Assembly (NCBI RefSeq): GCF_003852425.1
Contig: NZ_QAJN01000004.1
Location: 186,001-250,000, forward strand
Reading direction: 5' to 3'
DNA from: Paucibacter sp. KBW04
Lineage (GTDB): Bacteria > Pseudomonadota > Gammaproteobacteria > Burkholderiales > Burkholderiaceae_C
DNA: 64,000 nucleotides
This document shows, piece by piece, positions 8,822 to 20,080 of this stretch. A model generated the notes under the pieces. It ran no database searches. It was given only the letters and a program-made list of their open reading frames with translations, and was not told the DNA's origin. Each line of letters starts with the position of its first letter. Positions within the stretch are counted from its first letter, which is position 1. The position numbers were made by a program, and so were the translations under genes.

Positions 8822-9478
8822 TCAGACCAAGTCCCTGAAGGGACCGCTGCCAAGCCAGCGTTCGATCTGCGCTTGGCGGTCATTGCCCCAGAAGGACTCG
8901 CCGTCGATGATGAAGAAGGGCGCGCCAAACACGCCGGCGGCGATGGCGGCCTCGTTGGCAGCCTTGAGCCTGTCCTTCCACTGCGGGTCTTGCCAGGCGG
9001 CCTGTGCCGCTTCGGGGTCCAGGCCGCACTCTTGCGCCAAGGCCTTCAGCTGATTTTCGTCGTTAAGAGCCACATTGCGGGTGAAGTAGGCCCGCAAGCC
9101 GGCCTTGGCCCAAGCCACGGCGCGGGCGGGGTCCTGGGCATGCAGCCACCAGAACACGCGCGCGGCGTTCTGCGTGGCGATGGGGAAGGCGCTGGGCTGC
9201 TTATAAGGCAGGCCGGCGAAATAGGCCGAGCGGGCAAAGTCGCGCAGCACATAGTCGCGCTTGAGCGGATAGGCCACCGGAGGCTTGAGCTCGGCGGCCT
9301 GAAAGGTCACGCCCAGCAAGATGGCATGCCACTGCACCGGCCGACCATGGCGGGCGGCCACGGCCGCGATCCACTCCGAGGCGATATAGGAATAGGGCGA
9401 GGAGAAATCGAAGTAAAACTGCACGGGGCTGCGCGGCACGGCCTGCACAGCACGTTCGGGAAAGGCGGACTCGATCAT
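8822..9478 (-). CDS. 2-hydroxychromene-2-carboxylate isomerase family protein (DsbA fold)
   Basis: A 218-residue thioredoxin/DsbA-fold protein. The N-terminal motif [12 protein letters not shown] has Ser in place of the CxxC cysteines, as in glutathione-dependent kappa-class GST and HCCA isomerases, and the C-terminal [13 protein letters not shown] with cis-Pro followed by FWGNDR is a family hallmark. It has no signal peptide, so it is cytoplasmic. It is monocistronic, and nothing nearby belongs to naphthalene degradation, so the natural substrate may differ. Confidence 0.85.
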   Translation of the reverse strand: MIESAFPERAVQAVPRSPVQFYFDFSSPYSYIASEWIAAVAARHGRPVQWHAILLGVTFQAAELKPPVAYPLKRDYVLRDFARSAYFAGLPYKQPSAFPIATQNAARVFWWLHAQDPARAVAWAKAGLRAYFTRNVALNDENQLKALAQECGLDPEAAQAAWQDPQWKDRLKAANEAAIAAGVFGAPFFIIDGESFWGNDRQAQIERWLGSGPFRDLV

Positions 9479-9760
9479 GGGCCCACCTTAGTCCAATTCA
9501 GCGCCGCGCCACCCCCAGGGTTTCACCCAGGCACCCTGTGTTTCGGGGGCCAATTGGCCTGGCTGGGCGCGGCTCGCACAAGCAAGACGCGGCCCGCCCG
9601 TTCCATTGGCGCCACGGGATCAAAAAAGATGGGGATGGCCGCGCCGCTTTTGTCGAATGATCATGGCGTAGCGCAAAAAAGAAGAACGTCGTCCGCCACC
9701 GGTTTCATAAGCGGCGAGAGCGCGCAGCAGGGAGCGTCAAGAAGAAGTCGGAGCCTCGCT

Positions 9761-11056
9761 ATGTTGACCCCTGAACTCGCCCAGATGCTGACCCAGGAAG
9801 TGGCCCAGCGCATCGACCTGCCCAAGCGGGCCATCGCCCTGGTCCTGGCCGGCGGCCGTGGCAGCCGCCTGCACCATCTGACCGACCGCCGCGCCAAGCC
9901 GGCCGTCTACTTTGGTGGCAAATTCCGCATCGTTGATTTCGCCCTGTCCAATTGCCTGAACTCCGGCATCCGCCGCGTCGGCGTCATCACCCAATACAAA
10001 AGCCACAGCCTCTTGCGCCATCTGCAGCGCGGCTGGGCTTTTTTGAAAAGCGAGATGAATGAGTTCGTCGATCTGCTGCCGGCCCAGCAGCGCATGGACG
10101 AAGAGAGCTGGTACCGCGGCACGGCCGACGCCGTCTCGCAAAACCAGGACATCCTGGACGGCTACAAGGCCGAGTACGTCGTCGTGCTGGGCGGCGACCA
10201 TATCTACAAGATGAACTACGCCCTGATGCTGGCCGACCATGTGGCCAAAGGCCGCGAGTGCACGGTGGCCTGCATCGAGGTGGGGCGCGAGGAGGCCAAG
10301 GGCTTTGGCGTGATGGCGGTGGACAAGGAATGGAAGATCACCGACTTCGTCGAAAAGCCTGCCGATCCCCCCACCCTGCCCGGCCAGCCCGAGCGCTGCC
10401 TGGCCAGCATGGGGATTTACATCTTCAACGCCCAATTCCTGCGCGATGAGTTGGCCCGCGATATGGCCGACCCCAGCTCCAGCCACGACTTCGGCAAAGA
10501 CATCATCCCGCGCGCCGTGCGCCTGGGCCAGGCGGCGGCTCACCCCTTCAGCATGAGCTGCGTGGGCAGCGCGCCGGACAAAGCGCCCTACTGGCGCGAT
10601 GTGGGCACCATCGATTCCTACTGGGACGCCAATATCGACCTCACCGCCACCGAGCCCCTGCTCAATCTCTACGACACCCAGTGGCCGATCTGGACCTACC
10701 AGGCCCAGCTGGCCCCGGCCAAGTTTGTGCACAACCAGCCCGATCGCTGCGGCATGGCGCTGGAGTCGCTGATCTCGGGCGGCAGCATCATCTCGGGCCA
10801 GGTCTTGCGCTCGGTGCTGTTCTCCAGCGTGCGGGTGCACTCCTACAGCCGGGTCGAATGGGCGGTGCTGCTGCCCGATGTGGAGGTGGGCCGCCATGTG
10901 CGCCTGAACCGGGTGGTGGTGGACCGCGGCTGCCGCATCCCCGACGGCCTGGTCATCGGCGAGGACCCGGTGGAAGACGCCCGCCGTTTCTTCCGCACCG
11001 ATAGCGGCATCACCCTGGTCACCCGCGAGATGCTGGCACGCCTGCAAGCGCCATGA
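9761..11056 (+). CDS. glgC: Glucose-1-phosphate adenylyltransferase
   Basis: A 431-residue ADP-glucose pyrophosphorylase, the committed step of bacterial glycogen synthesis. It has the nucleotide-binding loop [21 protein letters not shown], the [16 protein letters not shown] region, [10 protein letters not shown], and a C-terminal left-handed beta-helix. The ATG at 9761 fits the family; an open frame extends far upstream but covers the opposite-strand isomerase gene. glgA follows directly and the stop overlaps a possible upstream glgA start. The 282-base gap before it shows no obvious operator. Confidence 0.93.
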   Translation: MLTPELAQMLTQEVAQRIDLPKRAIALVLAGGRGSRLHHLTDRRAKPAVYFGGKFRIVDFALSNCLNSGIRRVGVITQYKSHSLLRHLQRGWAFLKSEMNEFVDLLPAQQRMDEESWYRGTADAVSQNQDILDGYKAEYVVVLGGDHIYKMNYALMLADHVAKGRECTVACIEVGREEAKGFGVMAVDKEWKITDFVEKPADPPTLPGQPERCLASMGIYIFNAQFLRDELARDMADPSSSHDFGKDIIPRAVRLGQAAAHPFSMSCVGSAPDKAPYWRDVGTIDSYWDANIDLTATEPLLNLYDTQWPIWTYQAQLAPAKFVHNQPDRCGMALESLISGGSIISGQVLRSVLFSSVRVHSYSRVEWAVLLPDVEVGRHVRLNRVVVDRGCRIPDGLVIGEDPVEDARRFFRTDSGITLVTREMLARLQAP

Positions 11057-11091
11057 ACCCAAGACAAGCCCTTGCCAAGAAAGGCCAGACC

Positions 11092-12549
11092 ATGAAAGTC
11101 CTGCAGCTCGGCGCCGAGATCTTTCCCCTGGTCAAGACCGGCGGTCTGGCCGATGTGATGGGCGCCCTGCCCCAGGCCTTGCAGGCCGCCGGCTGCGATG
11201 TGCGCCTGCTGCTGCCCGGCCTGCCCGCCGTGCTGGCCGTGGCCGAGCAAGCGCAAACCCTGTGCAGCTTCGGCCCCTTGTTCGGCGCCGCCCGCATCCG
11301 CCTGCTCAAGGCCAGGCTGCCGGGCAATCCGGTGCCCGCTTATTTGATCGACGCGCCCTACCTCTACCGGCGCGGCGGCGGCCCCTATCAGGACGAGCAA
11401 GGCCGCGCCTGGCCGGACAATCTGCAGCGCTTCGCCCTCCTGGGCTGGATGGCCGCCCACCTGGCGGCCGGTGAGCTGGACGAGGACTGGACGCCCGATC
11501 TGGTCCATGGCCATGACTGGCATGCCGGCCTGGCCGGCGCCTATATGGCCGCCCACCCCGGCACTCGCGCGGCCTCGCTCATCACCATCCATAACCTGGC
11601 ATTCCAAGGCCTGTGCCCGGCCGCCGACTTTGAGCTGCTCGGCCTGCCGCGCGCCTTCATGCAACCACGCGGCATGGAGTTCCACGGCCAGCTCTCCTTT
11701 TTGAAAGCCGGCCTCGTCTATGCCCAGCGCATCACGGCCGTCAGCCCCACGTATGCACGCGAGATCGCCACCCAGGAATTCGGCTGCGGCCTGGACGGGG
11801 TGATACGCCAGCGCGGCAGCGAGGTCACAGGCATTCTCAATGGCGTGGACGAGCAGGTCTGGTCACCCCAGACCGACACCCTGATTCACAGCCGCTACGA
11901 CAGCGACAGCGCGCCCAGCGGCAAGGCCGCCTGCAAGCTGGCCCTGCAGCGCGAGATGGGCTTGGCCGAGCAGGCCGAGGCCCCGCTGTTTGGCATGGTC
12001 AGCCGGCTCAGCGCGCAAAAAGGCGTGGACCTCTTGCTGGCCGCCCTGCCCGCCTTGTTGGCCGGCGGCGGCCAGCTCTTTGTGCAAGGCAGCGGCGAGG
12101 CCCAGTTGGAAGCCGGCCTGCATGCCGCTGCCGCCGCCCACCCCGGCCGGGTGGCGGTGCGCACGGTCTACGACGAGGCCCTGGCCCACCGCGTCATGGC
12201 TGGGGCCGATGTGGTGCTGCTGCCCTCACGCTTCGAGCCCTGCGGCCTGACCCAGCTCTATGCCATGCGCTACGGCGCCCTGCCCCTGGTGCGGCGCGTC
12301 GGCGGCCTGGCCGACACGGTGGTGGACGCGAGCGCCCTGGCCATCCAGCAAGAGCGTGCCACCGGCTTCCGCTTTGAAGAAGCCAGCCCACCAGCCCTCA
12401 GCTTCGCCCTGCAGCGCTGCCTCTCGGCCTATCGCCAGCCGGGCTTGTGGCGGCAGCTGCAGCGCCAGGCCATGGCCCAGCGCTTTGGCTGGGAGCAGGC
12501 GGCCCAGCAATACCTGCGCCTGTACCGCGAGCTGCTGCCCATGGCCTGA
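11092..12549 (+). CDS. glgA: Glycogen synthase (ADP-glucose type)
   Basis: A GT5-family glucosyltransferase of 485 residues that extends alpha-1,4-glucan from ADP-glucose. It has the N-terminal [19 protein letters not shown] motif with the KTGGL substrate loop, the HDWHAGL segment, and a C-terminal [19 protein letters not shown] retaining-GT motif. I chose ATG 11092 because AAGAAAGG stands seven bases upstream and the product starts where other GlgA proteins do; an in-frame ATG at 11053 overlaps the glgC stop but lacks a clear ribosome site. It forms an operon with glgC. Confidence 0.92.
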   Translation: MKVLQLGAEIFPLVKTGGLADVMGALPQALQAAGCDVRLLLPGLPAVLAVAEQAQTLCSFGPLFGAARIRLLKARLPGNPVPAYLIDAPYLYRRGGGPYQDEQGRAWPDNLQRFALLGWMAAHLAAGELDEDWTPDLVHGHDWHAGLAGAYMAAHPGTRAASLITIHNLAFQGLCPAADFELLGLPRAFMQPRGMEFHGQLSFLKAGLVYAQRITAVSPTYAREIATQEFGCGLDGVIRQRGSEVTGILNGVDEQVWSPQTDTLIHSRYDSDSAPSGKAACKLALQREMGLAEQAEAPLFGMVSRLSAQKGVDLLLAALPALLAGGGQLFVQGSGEAQLEAGLHAAAAAHPGRVAVRTVYDEALAHRVMAGADVVLLPSRFEPCGLTQLYAMRYGALPLVRRVGGLADTVVDASALAIQQERATGFRFEEASPPALSFALQRCLSAYRQPGLWRQLQRQAMAQRFGWEQAAQQYLRLYRELLPMA

Positions 12550-12712
12550 TCGCGCGGCCTAAGCTGGCGGCCCGAAAGGCCCCCCCGCTGAATTGGCAGA
12601 ACGCAAGCGCTGGGCCCAGGACGCCAAGCGTTAGAGTGGAGCCAATACGGTGCGGCGCGCCGTCCGCGGCCGGCCTGCGCAGGGTGGCCCTGAATTGCAT
12701 GGAGTCCCCGGT

Positions 12713-15700
12713 ATGGCGAGTGAGAAGTTCTCGTTCAAGACGCAACTCTTCGGCCTCTTGGCCCTGCTGCTGCTTTTGATGGCCAGCTCGGTCGGCGTGG
12801 CCCTGCGCTACCTCGATGTGCAGAACGACAAGAACGACTACGTCACCGATGTGGTGGCCGAGCGCGTCATCGTGGCCCAGCAGTGGATCACCAGCTTGTT
12901 GGAGTCGGCCCGCCACATCCGCAACACCTTGATCCTCGACGACCCCGCCCTGATCAGCAAGGAACTGGTCGGCTTGCGTGGGGAAATCCAGGAGCGCAAA
13001 AACCATCTGGCAGCGCTGAAGCAGCTCAGCCACGACGAGGCTTCGCGGCGCATGTTCGAGCGCATCGCCAGTGCGCGCGAGATTTACCTGCCGCTGGAGC
13101 AGGACTTCGTCCGCTTGATCGAGACCGGCCAGTTCAAGGCGGCCAAGCAGCAGCTGCTGGAGGCCGCCCGGCCCGCCCAGCTGGCCTATATCGAGCAGCT
13201 CTACAAATACATTGAGCCGGCTCACGCGCAGCTGAGAGCCGCCACGGCGGCCTCGACGGCCGAGATGGAAAGCGTGCGCCGCCAGGTCCTGGGCCTGGGC
13301 GTGTTGACGGTCTTGTTCGCCGGCCTGATCGGCTGGCGGGTGTCGCGCAACATGCTGGGCCAGCTGGGTGGCGAACCGCAGGCCGCCGTGACCTTTGCCA
13401 ACCGCATCGCCCAGGGTGAACGCCATCTGACCGTGCCCGTCGCCAATGCTGACAGCCACAGCTTGATGCACGCGCTGAACGCGATGGCCAAGGCCCTGAC
13501 GCAAAGCCATCTGAGCAAGGAGCGCAGCGACTGGATCAAGACCGGCCTGGCCGAGCTGAACCTGATCACCCGGCGCGAACTGCCGCCGCAGGAGCTGGGG
13601 CGCGAAGTGCTGCGCTATGTGATGCAAAGACTGCAAGCCGTGGTCGGCGCCCTGTATTTCTTCGAGGTCGGCAGCCAGGACTTGAGGCGGGTGGCGGCCG
13701 AGGGCTTGCTGGACGAGCCGGGCCAGAGCAAGCGCTTCGCACTCGGTCAGGGCCTGGTCGGCATGGCCGCCAAGAATGCCGAGCTGCAACACATCAGCCC
13801 CCTGCCCGCCGGCTATCTGCGCGCCAGCTCGGGCACCGGCGAGGCCGCACCCGCAGCCCTGCTGCTGTTGCCGCTATTCGACGCCGGTGGCCTGATCGGC
13901 CTGCTGGAGCTGGGCGCCTTCCAGCCCTTTGACGAGATGGGGCTGGAGTTCAGCGAGCTGGCCCGCGAAGGCCTGGGGATAGGCCTGGGCTCGGCCTTGT
14001 CGCGCCAGCGCACCCACGAGCTGCTGGCCACCACCCAGGCGCAGAGCGAGGAGCTGCAATGCCAGCAAGAGGAGCTGGAGCAGAACAACCAGGAACTGCA
14101 AGCCCATGCCCTGGCCCTGGAGTCGCAGCGGCGCGAACTTGATCTGCGCAATGCCGAGCTGCGTGACAGCGGTCGCGAGCTGGAATGGCGGGCCCAGGAG
14201 CTGGAGCGGGTCAGCCGCTACAAATCGGAGTTCCTGGCCAATATGTCGCATGAGTTGCGCACGCCGCTGAACAGCATGCTGATGCTCTCGGCCCTGCTGC
14301 AGGACGAGCGCGAACAAAGCTTGAGCGAGAAGCAGGGCAAGTTTGTCGGCGCCATCCATGCCGCCGGCCAGGACTTGCTCGCCCTGATCAACGACATCCT
14401 CGACCTCTCCAAGATCGAGGCCGGCCAGGTCGAGTATCTGTTCGAGCCCCACACGGTGGAAGAGTTGATCGCGCCGCTGCGCCAGATGTTCCTGCCCCTG
14501 GCCCAGCAAAAAGGCCTGCGCCTGAGTTTCAGCGTTTCGTCCCAGCTGCCCGAGCCGCTTCAGCTTGATCTACGCCGCACCCAACAGGTCTTGAAGAACT
14601 TGCTGTCCAACGCCATCAAGTTCACCCAGCAAGGCCAGGTCGAACTCAAGCTCAGCACCCTGGCCGCCGCCGACAGCCCCCTGGGGCAGGCCACGCTGGC
14701 CCTGGCCGTGAGCGACAGCGGCATCGGCATCGCGGCCGACAAGCAAGCCCTGGTTTTCGAGGCCTTCAAACAGGCCGACGGTGGCATCAGCCGCAGCTAT
14801 GGCGGGACGGGCCTGGGCCTGTCCATCTCACGCCAGCTGGCGCAGGGCCTGCAGGGCAGGCTGGACCTCATCAGTCAAAGCGGCCAGGGCAGCACCTTCA
14901 CGCTGCTGCTGCCTCTGCATCCCGAGCCCGCTCCCGCGCTCGAACTTGGCAAGGTGCTCGGCAAGCCGCCCACCCTGCCCTCGGCCGACGCGCAGGCGCC
15001 GAGCCCGCCAGTGCCGAGCCGCAGCAGCGCACGGGTCTTGATCGTGGAAGACCATGCAGCCGAGGCCTTTGCCTTGAGCGAGCTGCTGGGTGGGCCGGGC
15101 ATGGCGATCGAGATCGCCAGCTCGGGCCAGCAAGCCCTGGACTACTTGCGCGATCGCCCGCCCTTCGACGCCCTGGTGCTGGACCTGGGCCTGGGCGATA
15201 TGGCGGGCGAAGAGCTGTTGCAGCAGATCCGCAGCCAGCACAGCAAGGAAGCGCTGCCGGTGCTGGTGCACACCGGCCGCCAGCCCACGCCCAGCCAGGA
15301 GCGCAGCCTGCGCCATCTGGCCCAGGTCTTGATCGTCAAGGGCGACCACAGCCCCGCCCGCGTCCGGCAGGATTTGCAAGCCCTGTTGGCCAAGCGCCCC
15401 GGGCCGGCCGAGCCCCTCAGCGAGAACAGCGCCCGCCCCGCCTTGGCTGCACCGGGCTTGGGCGCCTTGCAGGGTCGAACCGTGCTGCTGGCGGACGACG
15501 ATATGCGCAATGTGTTTGCCATCGGCAGCTTGCTGAGCTACCACGGCGTGCGCCTGATCGAGGCCGAGAACGGGCGCGAGGCCTTGAGCCTCTTGAGTGC
15601 CAACCCGCAGATCGAGCTGATCTTGATGGACATCATGATGCCGGAGATGGATGGCTACACCACCATGCGCGCCATCCGCGCCCTCGGTCCCAACAGCGCC

Positions 15701-15883
15701 CATCCCGAGCAAGCCCGCCTGCCCATCATCGCCATGACGGCCAAGACCATGCCCGGCGACCGCGAAGCCTGCCTGGCCGCCGGCGCCAGCGACTACATCG
15801 CCAAGCCCCTGGACAACGAGCAGCTGCTGTCCATGATGCAGGTCTGGCTGGGCCGCAGCCCGGCGCGGGCGAGCGATGACTGA
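12713..15883 (+). CDS. Hybrid sensor histidine kinase with GAF domain and two receivers
   Basis: A 1056-residue membrane kinase. It has TM1 (about residues 10-30), a helical periplasmic sensor, TM2 (about 198-215), HAMP, a GAF domain (about 300-430), a long coiled coil, HisKA with the phospho-acceptor His513 in SHELRTP, HATPase_c with [14 protein letters not shown], then receiver 1 (Asp824) and receiver 2 (Asp973 in [11 protein letters not shown]). The ATG at 12713 follows GGAG. The stop overlaps the cheR start by eight bases. The domain order resembles the multi-component kinase/CheB/CheR-type signalling sets. The output target is not visible. Confidence 0.9.
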   Translation: MASEKFSFKTQLFGLLALLLLLMASSVGVALRYLDVQNDKNDYVTDVVAERVIVAQQWITSLLESARHIRNTLILDDPALISKELVGLRGEIQERKNHLAALKQLSHDEASRRMFERIASAREIYLPLEQDFVRLIETGQFKAAKQQLLEAARPAQLAYIEQLYKYIEPAHAQLRAATAASTAEMESVRRQVLGLGVLTVLFAGLIGWRVSRNMLGQLGGEPQAAVTFANRIAQGERHLTVPVANADSHSLMHALNAMAKALTQSHLSKERSDWIKTGLAELNLITRRELPPQELGREVLRYVMQRLQAVVGALYFFEVGSQDLRRVAAEGLLDEPGQSKRFALGQGLVGMAAKNAELQHISPLPAGYLRASSGTGEAAPAALLLLPLFDAGGLIGLLELGAFQPFDEMGLEFSELAREGLGIGLGSALSRQRTHELLATTQAQSEELQCQQEELEQNNQELQAHALALESQRRELDLRNAELRDSGRELEWRAQELERVSRYKSEFLANMSHELRTPLNSMLMLSALLQDEREQSLSEKQGKFVGAIHAAGQDLLALINDILDLSKIEAGQVEYLFEPHTVEELIAPLRQMFLPLAQQKGLRLSFSVSSQLPEPLQLDLRRTQQVLKNLLSNAIKFTQQGQVELKLSTLAAADSPLGQATLALAVSDSGIGIAADKQALVFEAFKQADGGISRSYGGTGLGLSISRQLAQGLQGRLDLISQSGQGSTFTLLLPLHPEPAPALELGKVLGKPPTLPSADAQAPSPPVPSRSSARVLIVEDHAAEAFALSELLGGPGMAIEIASSGQQALDYLRDRPPFDALVLDLGLGDMAGEELLQQIRSQHSKEALPVLVHTGRQPTPSQERSLRHLAQVLIVKGDHSPARVRQDLQALLAKRPGPAEPLSENSARPALAAPGLGALQGRTVLLADDDMRNVFAIGSLLSYHGVRLIEAENGREALSLLSANPQIELILMDIMMPEMDGYTTMRAIRALGPNSAHPEQARLPIIAMTAKTMPGDREACLAAGASDYIAKPLDNEQLLSMMQVWLGRSPARASDD

Positions 15884-16769
15884 GCTCAACCAGTTCCAGC
15901 CAGCCCCGGCCGCCACCGCCGAGGGCAGCGCGGGCCTGAGCGAGCTGGAGCGGGTCGAGCTGGATCTGCTGGTCCAGGGCCTGTACCGGGTGCACCGGGT
16001 GGATCTGCGCTCTTATGCGCCGGCCTCCTTGCAAAGGCGTTTGCGGCGCTGGCTGGTGTTGCAAGGCCTGCCCAGCTTCTCCGCCGCGCTGCATCCCTTG
16101 CTGCGCGATGCCGCCCTGGTCCAGACCCTGCTGCAACAAGTCACCGTGGGCGTGACCGAGATGTTCCGCGACCCCGAGGTCTTTGGGCGCCTGCGCAGCG
16201 AGGTCCTGCCGCATCTGGCCACCTCCCTGGCCATCAAGGTCTGGCATGCCGGCTGCGCCAGCGGCGAGGAGGCGTTCTCCATGGCCATCCTCTTGCGCGA
16301 GGCGGGCCTGGAGGCGCGCAGCCGCATCTACGGCACCGACATCAACGAGGCCGCGCTGGAGCGCGCCCGCCAGGGGGCCTACACGCTGGAGAGCCTGCGC
16401 CTGGCCACCCGCAACTACCAGGCCAGCGGTGGCCAGGCCTCGTTTGGCGACTATTACCGCGTCGATCAAGGTCTGGCTTTGATGGACCCCAGCCTCAAAC
16501 AAAGCATGGTGTTCGCCAACCACAACGCCGTCGGCGATGCGGACTTTGGCGAGATGGACCTGATCCTCTGCCGCAATCTGCTGATCTATTACGACCGCGA
16601 GGCCAAGGCGCATTGCTTCACGCTGCTGGACCGCAGCCTGCGGGTCGGCGGCTTCCTGGTGCTGGGCGCGCAGGAGACGCTGGAGCTGCAAAGCATTGCC
16701 GGCCGTTACCAGGAACTGGCCCCGGGCTCACGCATTTACCGCAAGATCACGGCCACGCCCGCACGTTAG
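15876..16769 (+). CDS. CheR-type protein-glutamate methyltransferase
   Basis: A 297-residue SAM-dependent methyltransferase with an N-terminal helical CheR_N domain and a catalytic domain. The SAM loop is [17 protein letters not shown] and the later [16 protein letters not shown] and [13 protein letters not shown] motifs are diagnostic. The start lies inside the end of the hybrid-kinase gene, so the two are coupled. Being embedded in a kinase operon with no receptor gene suggests it modifies something in that pathway, not the standard chemotaxis receptors; that is inference. Confidence 0.88.
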   Translation: MTELNQFQPAPAATAEGSAGLSELERVELDLLVQGLYRVHRVDLRSYAPASLQRRLRRWLVLQGLPSFSAALHPLLRDAALVQTLLQQVTVGVTEMFRDPEVFGRLRSEVLPHLATSLAIKVWHAGCASGEEAFSMAILLREAGLEARSRIYGTDINEAALERARQGAYTLESLRLATRNYQASGGQASFGDYYRVDQGLALMDPSLKQSMVFANHNAVGDADFGEMDLILCRNLLIYYDREAKAHCFTLLDRSLRVGGFLVLGAQETLELQSIAGRYQELAPGSRIYRKITATPAR

Positions 16770-16810
16770 ACTGGCCGCCGCATCCCCGCAGTCCTTGCCC
16801 ACAATTGCCG

Positions 16811-18112
16811 ATGTCCCAAGTCCAAGAACTGGTGCCCATCCTGGTCGTCGATGACCAAGCCAGCAATCTGCTGACGATGGAAGGCCTGCTCGAGAGCATG
16901 GGCCTACCCCTGCAGGTGGTCAGGGCTGAGGACGGCAACCGAGCCCTGCGTCTGTGCCTGCAACAGCCCTTCGCCCTGATCCTGCTCGATGTGCAGATGC
17001 CCGGCATGAATGGCTACGAGGTGGCCGAGTTGCTGCGCAGCCATCCCAAGACCGGCACCCTGCCGATTATTTTCGTGACCGCCGGCCTGACCAACACCCC
17101 GCATGTAATCCGGGGTTATGAGTCGGGGGCGGTGGACTATCTGCCCAAGCCCCTGGACCGCCATCTGCTGACCAGCAAGGTCCGGGTGTTTACCGAGCTA
17201 TTCCAGCAGCGCCGCCAGCTGGAGCGCCACGAAGAGCATCTGGAGGCCGAGGTGAAGCGCCGCAGCGCCGAGCTGCGCGCCCTGAATGCCGAGCTTGAAC
17301 ACCGGGTGGAAGAGCGCAGCCAGCAGCTCAAGCAGGCCTTGCTGCGGGTGGTCGAGGCCGAACAGCATGCGGCCCTGGGCCGTATGGTGGCCGGCATTGC
17401 GCATGAGATGAACACGCCCATCGGCAATATTCTGCTGGCCTCCTCCACCCTCAGCGCGGAGCTGGGTCGCATGGCCTCGCTGCTCAAGGGCGAGCGGGTC
17501 TCACGCCAGGACCTGCTGGCCCTGGGCGAACAAGGCCATAGCGCGGCCCTGATGATTGAAAGCAATGCGCACCGCGCCGCCGCCCTGGTGAACAACTTCA
17601 AGGAGCTGGGCTCACGCTCGGAGCACGAGACCCCGACCCGCTTCAAGATCGCCAACGCCATCGAAGCCAGCCTGACGGCCATGAGCACCCAGCTGCGCGC
17701 GGCCAGGGTCAGGCTGGAGCTGGAGGTCGACGCGGACATCACCAGCCTGGGCTTCCCCGAGGCCTTGCACCGCATCATCACCCTGCTGGTCAACAACTCC
17801 CTGGTGCACGCCTTCCAGGCCCAGCTACAGCCGCCTCAGCCCTGCATACGCTTGCAGGCCGAGGCCAGAGACCAGCAGCTGCTGCTCAGCTACAGCGACA
17901 ACGGCTGCGGCGTCAGCCCGGCCAATCTGCCCCGGCTGTTTGACCCCTTCTTCACCACCCGCCTGGGCCAGGGAGGCTCCGGCCTGGGCCTGAGCATCGT
18001 GCGCAAGCTGGCGGTGGAGCAGATGAAGGGCGAGGTGCGCGCCTGCACCCCCGTTGGCGGCGGCCTGCGGCTGGACTTCCGCTGGCCGCTCGATCTGAGC
18101 CTTGAGGCTTAG
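16811..18112 (+). CDS. Response regulator-histidine kinase hybrid (receiver first)
   Basis: A 433-residue soluble protein. It has an N-terminal receiver domain with phospho-acceptor Asp60 (LLDVQMPGMNGYEV), a coiled coil rich in Glu/Arg (about 125-185), a HisKA-like segment with His198 in GIAHEMNTPIGN, and a HATPase_c domain with SDNGCGV and GGSGLGLSIVRKL. There is no membrane segment, so it probably takes phosphate from the upstream hybrid kinase. It ends four bases into the convergent acyl-CoA dehydrogenase gene. A separate DNA-binding output regulator is not present nearby. Confidence 0.88.
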   Translation: MSQVQELVPILVVDDQASNLLTMEGLLESMGLPLQVVRAEDGNRALRLCLQQPFALILLDVQMPGMNGYEVAELLRSHPKTGTLPIIFVTAGLTNTPHVIRGYESGAVDYLPKPLDRHLLTSKVRVFTELFQQRRQLERHEEHLEAEVKRRSAELRALNAELEHRVEERSQQLKQALLRVVEAEQHAALGRMVAGIAHEMNTPIGNILLASSTLSAELGRMASLLKGERVSRQDLLALGEQGHSAALMIESNAHRAAALVNNFKELGSRSEHETPTRFKIANAIEASLTAMSTQLRAARVRLELEVDADITSLGFPEALHRIITLLVNNSLVHAFQAQLQPPQPCIRLQAEARDQQLLLSYSDNGCGVSPANLPRLFDPFFTTRLGQGGSGLGLSIVRKLAVEQMKGEVRACTPVGGGLRLDFRWPLDLSLEA

Positions 18113-19239
18113 GCCAGGGCGCGGCCGATCAAGATCTTCTGCACCTCGGACGTGCCCTCGTAAATCTGGCAGACCCGCACATCGCGGTAAATGCGCTCAA
18201 CCGGGAAGTCGCTCAGATAGCCGTAACCGCCATGCACCTGAATGGCCTCGGAGCAGACGCGCTCGGCCATCTCGGTGGCGAAGAGCTTGGCCATGGCCGC
18301 TTCCTTCAAGCAGGGCAGGCCGGCGTCCTTCAGCGAGGCCGCATGCCAGATCAGCTGGCGGGCGGCTTCGATTTGCGTGGCGATATCGGCCAGCTTGAAC
18401 TGCACCGCCTGGTGGTTGAAGATGGGCTGGCCGAAGGTGACCCGATCCTTGCTGTACTTCAGGGCCGCCTCCAAGGCGGCGCGCGCCATGCCCACCGCCT
18501 GCGAGGCGATGCCGATGCGGCCGCCTTCCAGGCCCGAGAGCGCGATCTTCAGGCCCTGGCCTTCTTCGCCCAGGCGGTTGGCGGCCGGCACACGGCAGTT
18601 CTCGAACACGATCTGCGCCGTGTCGCTGGCATGCTGGCCCATTTTTTCTTCCACCCGTGCGACCTGGTAGCCGGGCGTGTTGGTGGGCACGACGAAGGCG
18701 CTGATGCCTTTCTTGCCGGCCGCCTTGTCGGTCACCGCCATGACGATGGCCACATCGCCGTTCTTGCCGCTGGTGATGAACTGCTTGACGCCGTTCAGCA
18801 CATAGTCGTCCCCATCACGCACGGCGGTGGTCTTCAGGCCACCGGCTTCCGAGCCCACATGCGGCTCGGTCAGGCAGAAGGCGCCCAGCATCTCACCGCG
18901 CGCCAGCGGCTTCAGAAAGCGCTGCTTTTGATCCTCGTTGGCAAAAGCCATCAAGATGGAGCAGACCGGGCAGTTGTTGACGCTGACCACGGTGGAGGTG
19001 GCACCATCGCCCGCGCCAATTTCTTCCAGGATGATGCTGAGTGCCAGATAGTCCAGGCCCGCGCCGTCGTACTCGGTGGGCACGGCCACACCGTAACAGC
19101 CCAGCTCGGCCAAACCCTTCAGCTCGGCGGCGGGGAAGTGATGGTTCTTGTCCCACTCGGCCGCCTTGGGCGCGATCTGGTCTTGCACATAGGCGCGCAC
19201 GGCGTCTTGGACGGCGCGGTGGTCTTCAGAAAGAATCAT
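18109..19239 (-). CDS. Acyl-CoA dehydrogenase
   Basis: A 376-residue FAD flavoprotein of the short/medium-chain type. It has the [18 protein letters not shown] substrate/FAD region, [36 protein letters not shown] with the C-terminal catalytic Glu position, and ends at IGRALA. The ATG at 19239 aligns with family starts; an open frame further upstream is non-homologous. It removes two hydrogens from acyl-CoA and passes electrons to ETF. The SDR gene lies 56 bases upstream on the same strand and they probably share a transcript. Chain-length specificity is not predictable. Confidence 0.92.
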   Translation of the reverse strand: MILSEDHRAVQDAVRAYVQDQIAPKAAEWDKNHHFPAAELKGLAELGCYGVAVPTEYDGAGLDYLALSIILEEIGAGDGATSTVVSVNNCPVCSILMAFANEDQKQRFLKPLARGEMLGAFCLTEPHVGSEAGGLKTTAVRDGDDYVLNGVKQFITSGKNGDVAIVMAVTDKAAGKKGISAFVVPTNTPGYQVARVEEKMGQHASDTAQIVFENCRVPAANRLGEEGQGLKIALSGLEGGRIGIASQAVGMARAALEAALKYSKDRVTFGQPIFNHQAVQFKLADIATQIEAARQLIWHAASLKDAGLPCLKEAAMAKLFATEMAERVCSEAIQVHGGYGYLSDFPVERIYRDVRVCQIYEGTSEVQKILIGRALA

Positions 19240-19295
19240 GGCGTTGTGACTCGCTGGGAGATGGAAGAAGGGTGGAGAAGTAGCAAGCCCAGGCC

Positions 19296-19967
19296 TTACC
19301 AGGCCAAGGCTTGCCCGTCGTAATTGAGGAAGGAGCCATTGTCTGCCGCGCTCAAGCGGCTGAGTGCGGCGCGCATGCCCGCCACACTGGTCTGCACATC
19401 GATATCGGCCTGCTCGCCGCCCATATCGGTCTGCACCCAACCGGGGTGCAGGCTGACGCAGAGGGCGCGGCCGGCGAGTTCCAGCGACAGGTCTTTCAGA
19501 TAGGAATTCAGCGCGGCCTTGGAGGCGCGGTAGAGGCTGCTGCCGGCGCTGCTGCGCAAGCCCATGGAACCCATGCGCGAAGAAAGCAGGGCCAGCCTGG
19601 CCTGCGGCGCCAGGGCGTCCAAGATCTGCGGCAGCACCCGCATGGGACCCAAGACATTGGTCTGCATCACCTGGCTGAACTCGGCCTCGGTGGGCAGCTG
19701 GCGGATATTGGCTGTGCGCGGGCCAAAAACGCCGGCCACCACGGCCACCTCGTCGAATTGATAGCCATCAATCTGCCAGGCCAGGCCGGACACACTGGCC
19801 GCATCGCTGACATCCAGCTGCAGGGCCACGGCGCCCAGCTCGCGCAGGCGCTGCAAGCCGGCTTCGTCACGGGCGGTCGCGACCACCCGGCTCCCTGCCG
19901 CACGGGCCTGGCGCACCCACTCCAAACCGATGCCCCGCGAGGCGCCCACCACCAAAACACAAGTCAT
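19296..19967 (-). CDS. Short-chain dehydrogenase/reductase
   Basis: A 223-residue Rossmann-fold SDR. It has the nucleotide motif VVGASRGIGLEW near the N-terminus, the SSRMGS serine, and the catalytic YRASKAALN (Tyr and Lys). Compared with classical SDRs the NNAG motif reads VVAGVFG, as in the C-factor-like subgroup. The ATG at 19967 has AAGGA upstream. It likely shares a transcript with the acyl-CoA dehydrogenase downstream and is divergent from the SARP-type regulator, with 113 bases between them. The substrate is unknown. Confidence 0.88.
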   Translation of the reverse strand: MTCVLVVGASRGIGLEWVRQARAAGSRVVATARDEAGLQRLRELGAVALQLDVSDAASVSGLAWQIDGYQFDEVAVVAGVFGPRTANIRQLPTEAEFSQVMQTNVLGPMRVLPQILDALAPQARLALLSSRMGSMGLRSSAGSSLYRASKAALNSYLKDLSLELAGRALCVSLHPGWVQTDMGGEQADIDVQTSVAGMRAALSRLSAADNGSFLNYDGQALAW

Positions 19968-20080
19968 CGTCCGTCCTTTTGCTGCCGCATGCTGCAGGGC
20001 CAATTCTGCCCCAGGCCCATAGTCGCCCAGCGCAGGCATACTCCCGCCTCGATTGCCTCCCGTCCAAACGTTCACCCTCC

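Noticed and set aside
9737-11062. Long minus-strand open frame across glgC
   Set aside because: glgC is a clear homologue on the plus strand; the antisense product lacks any motif.
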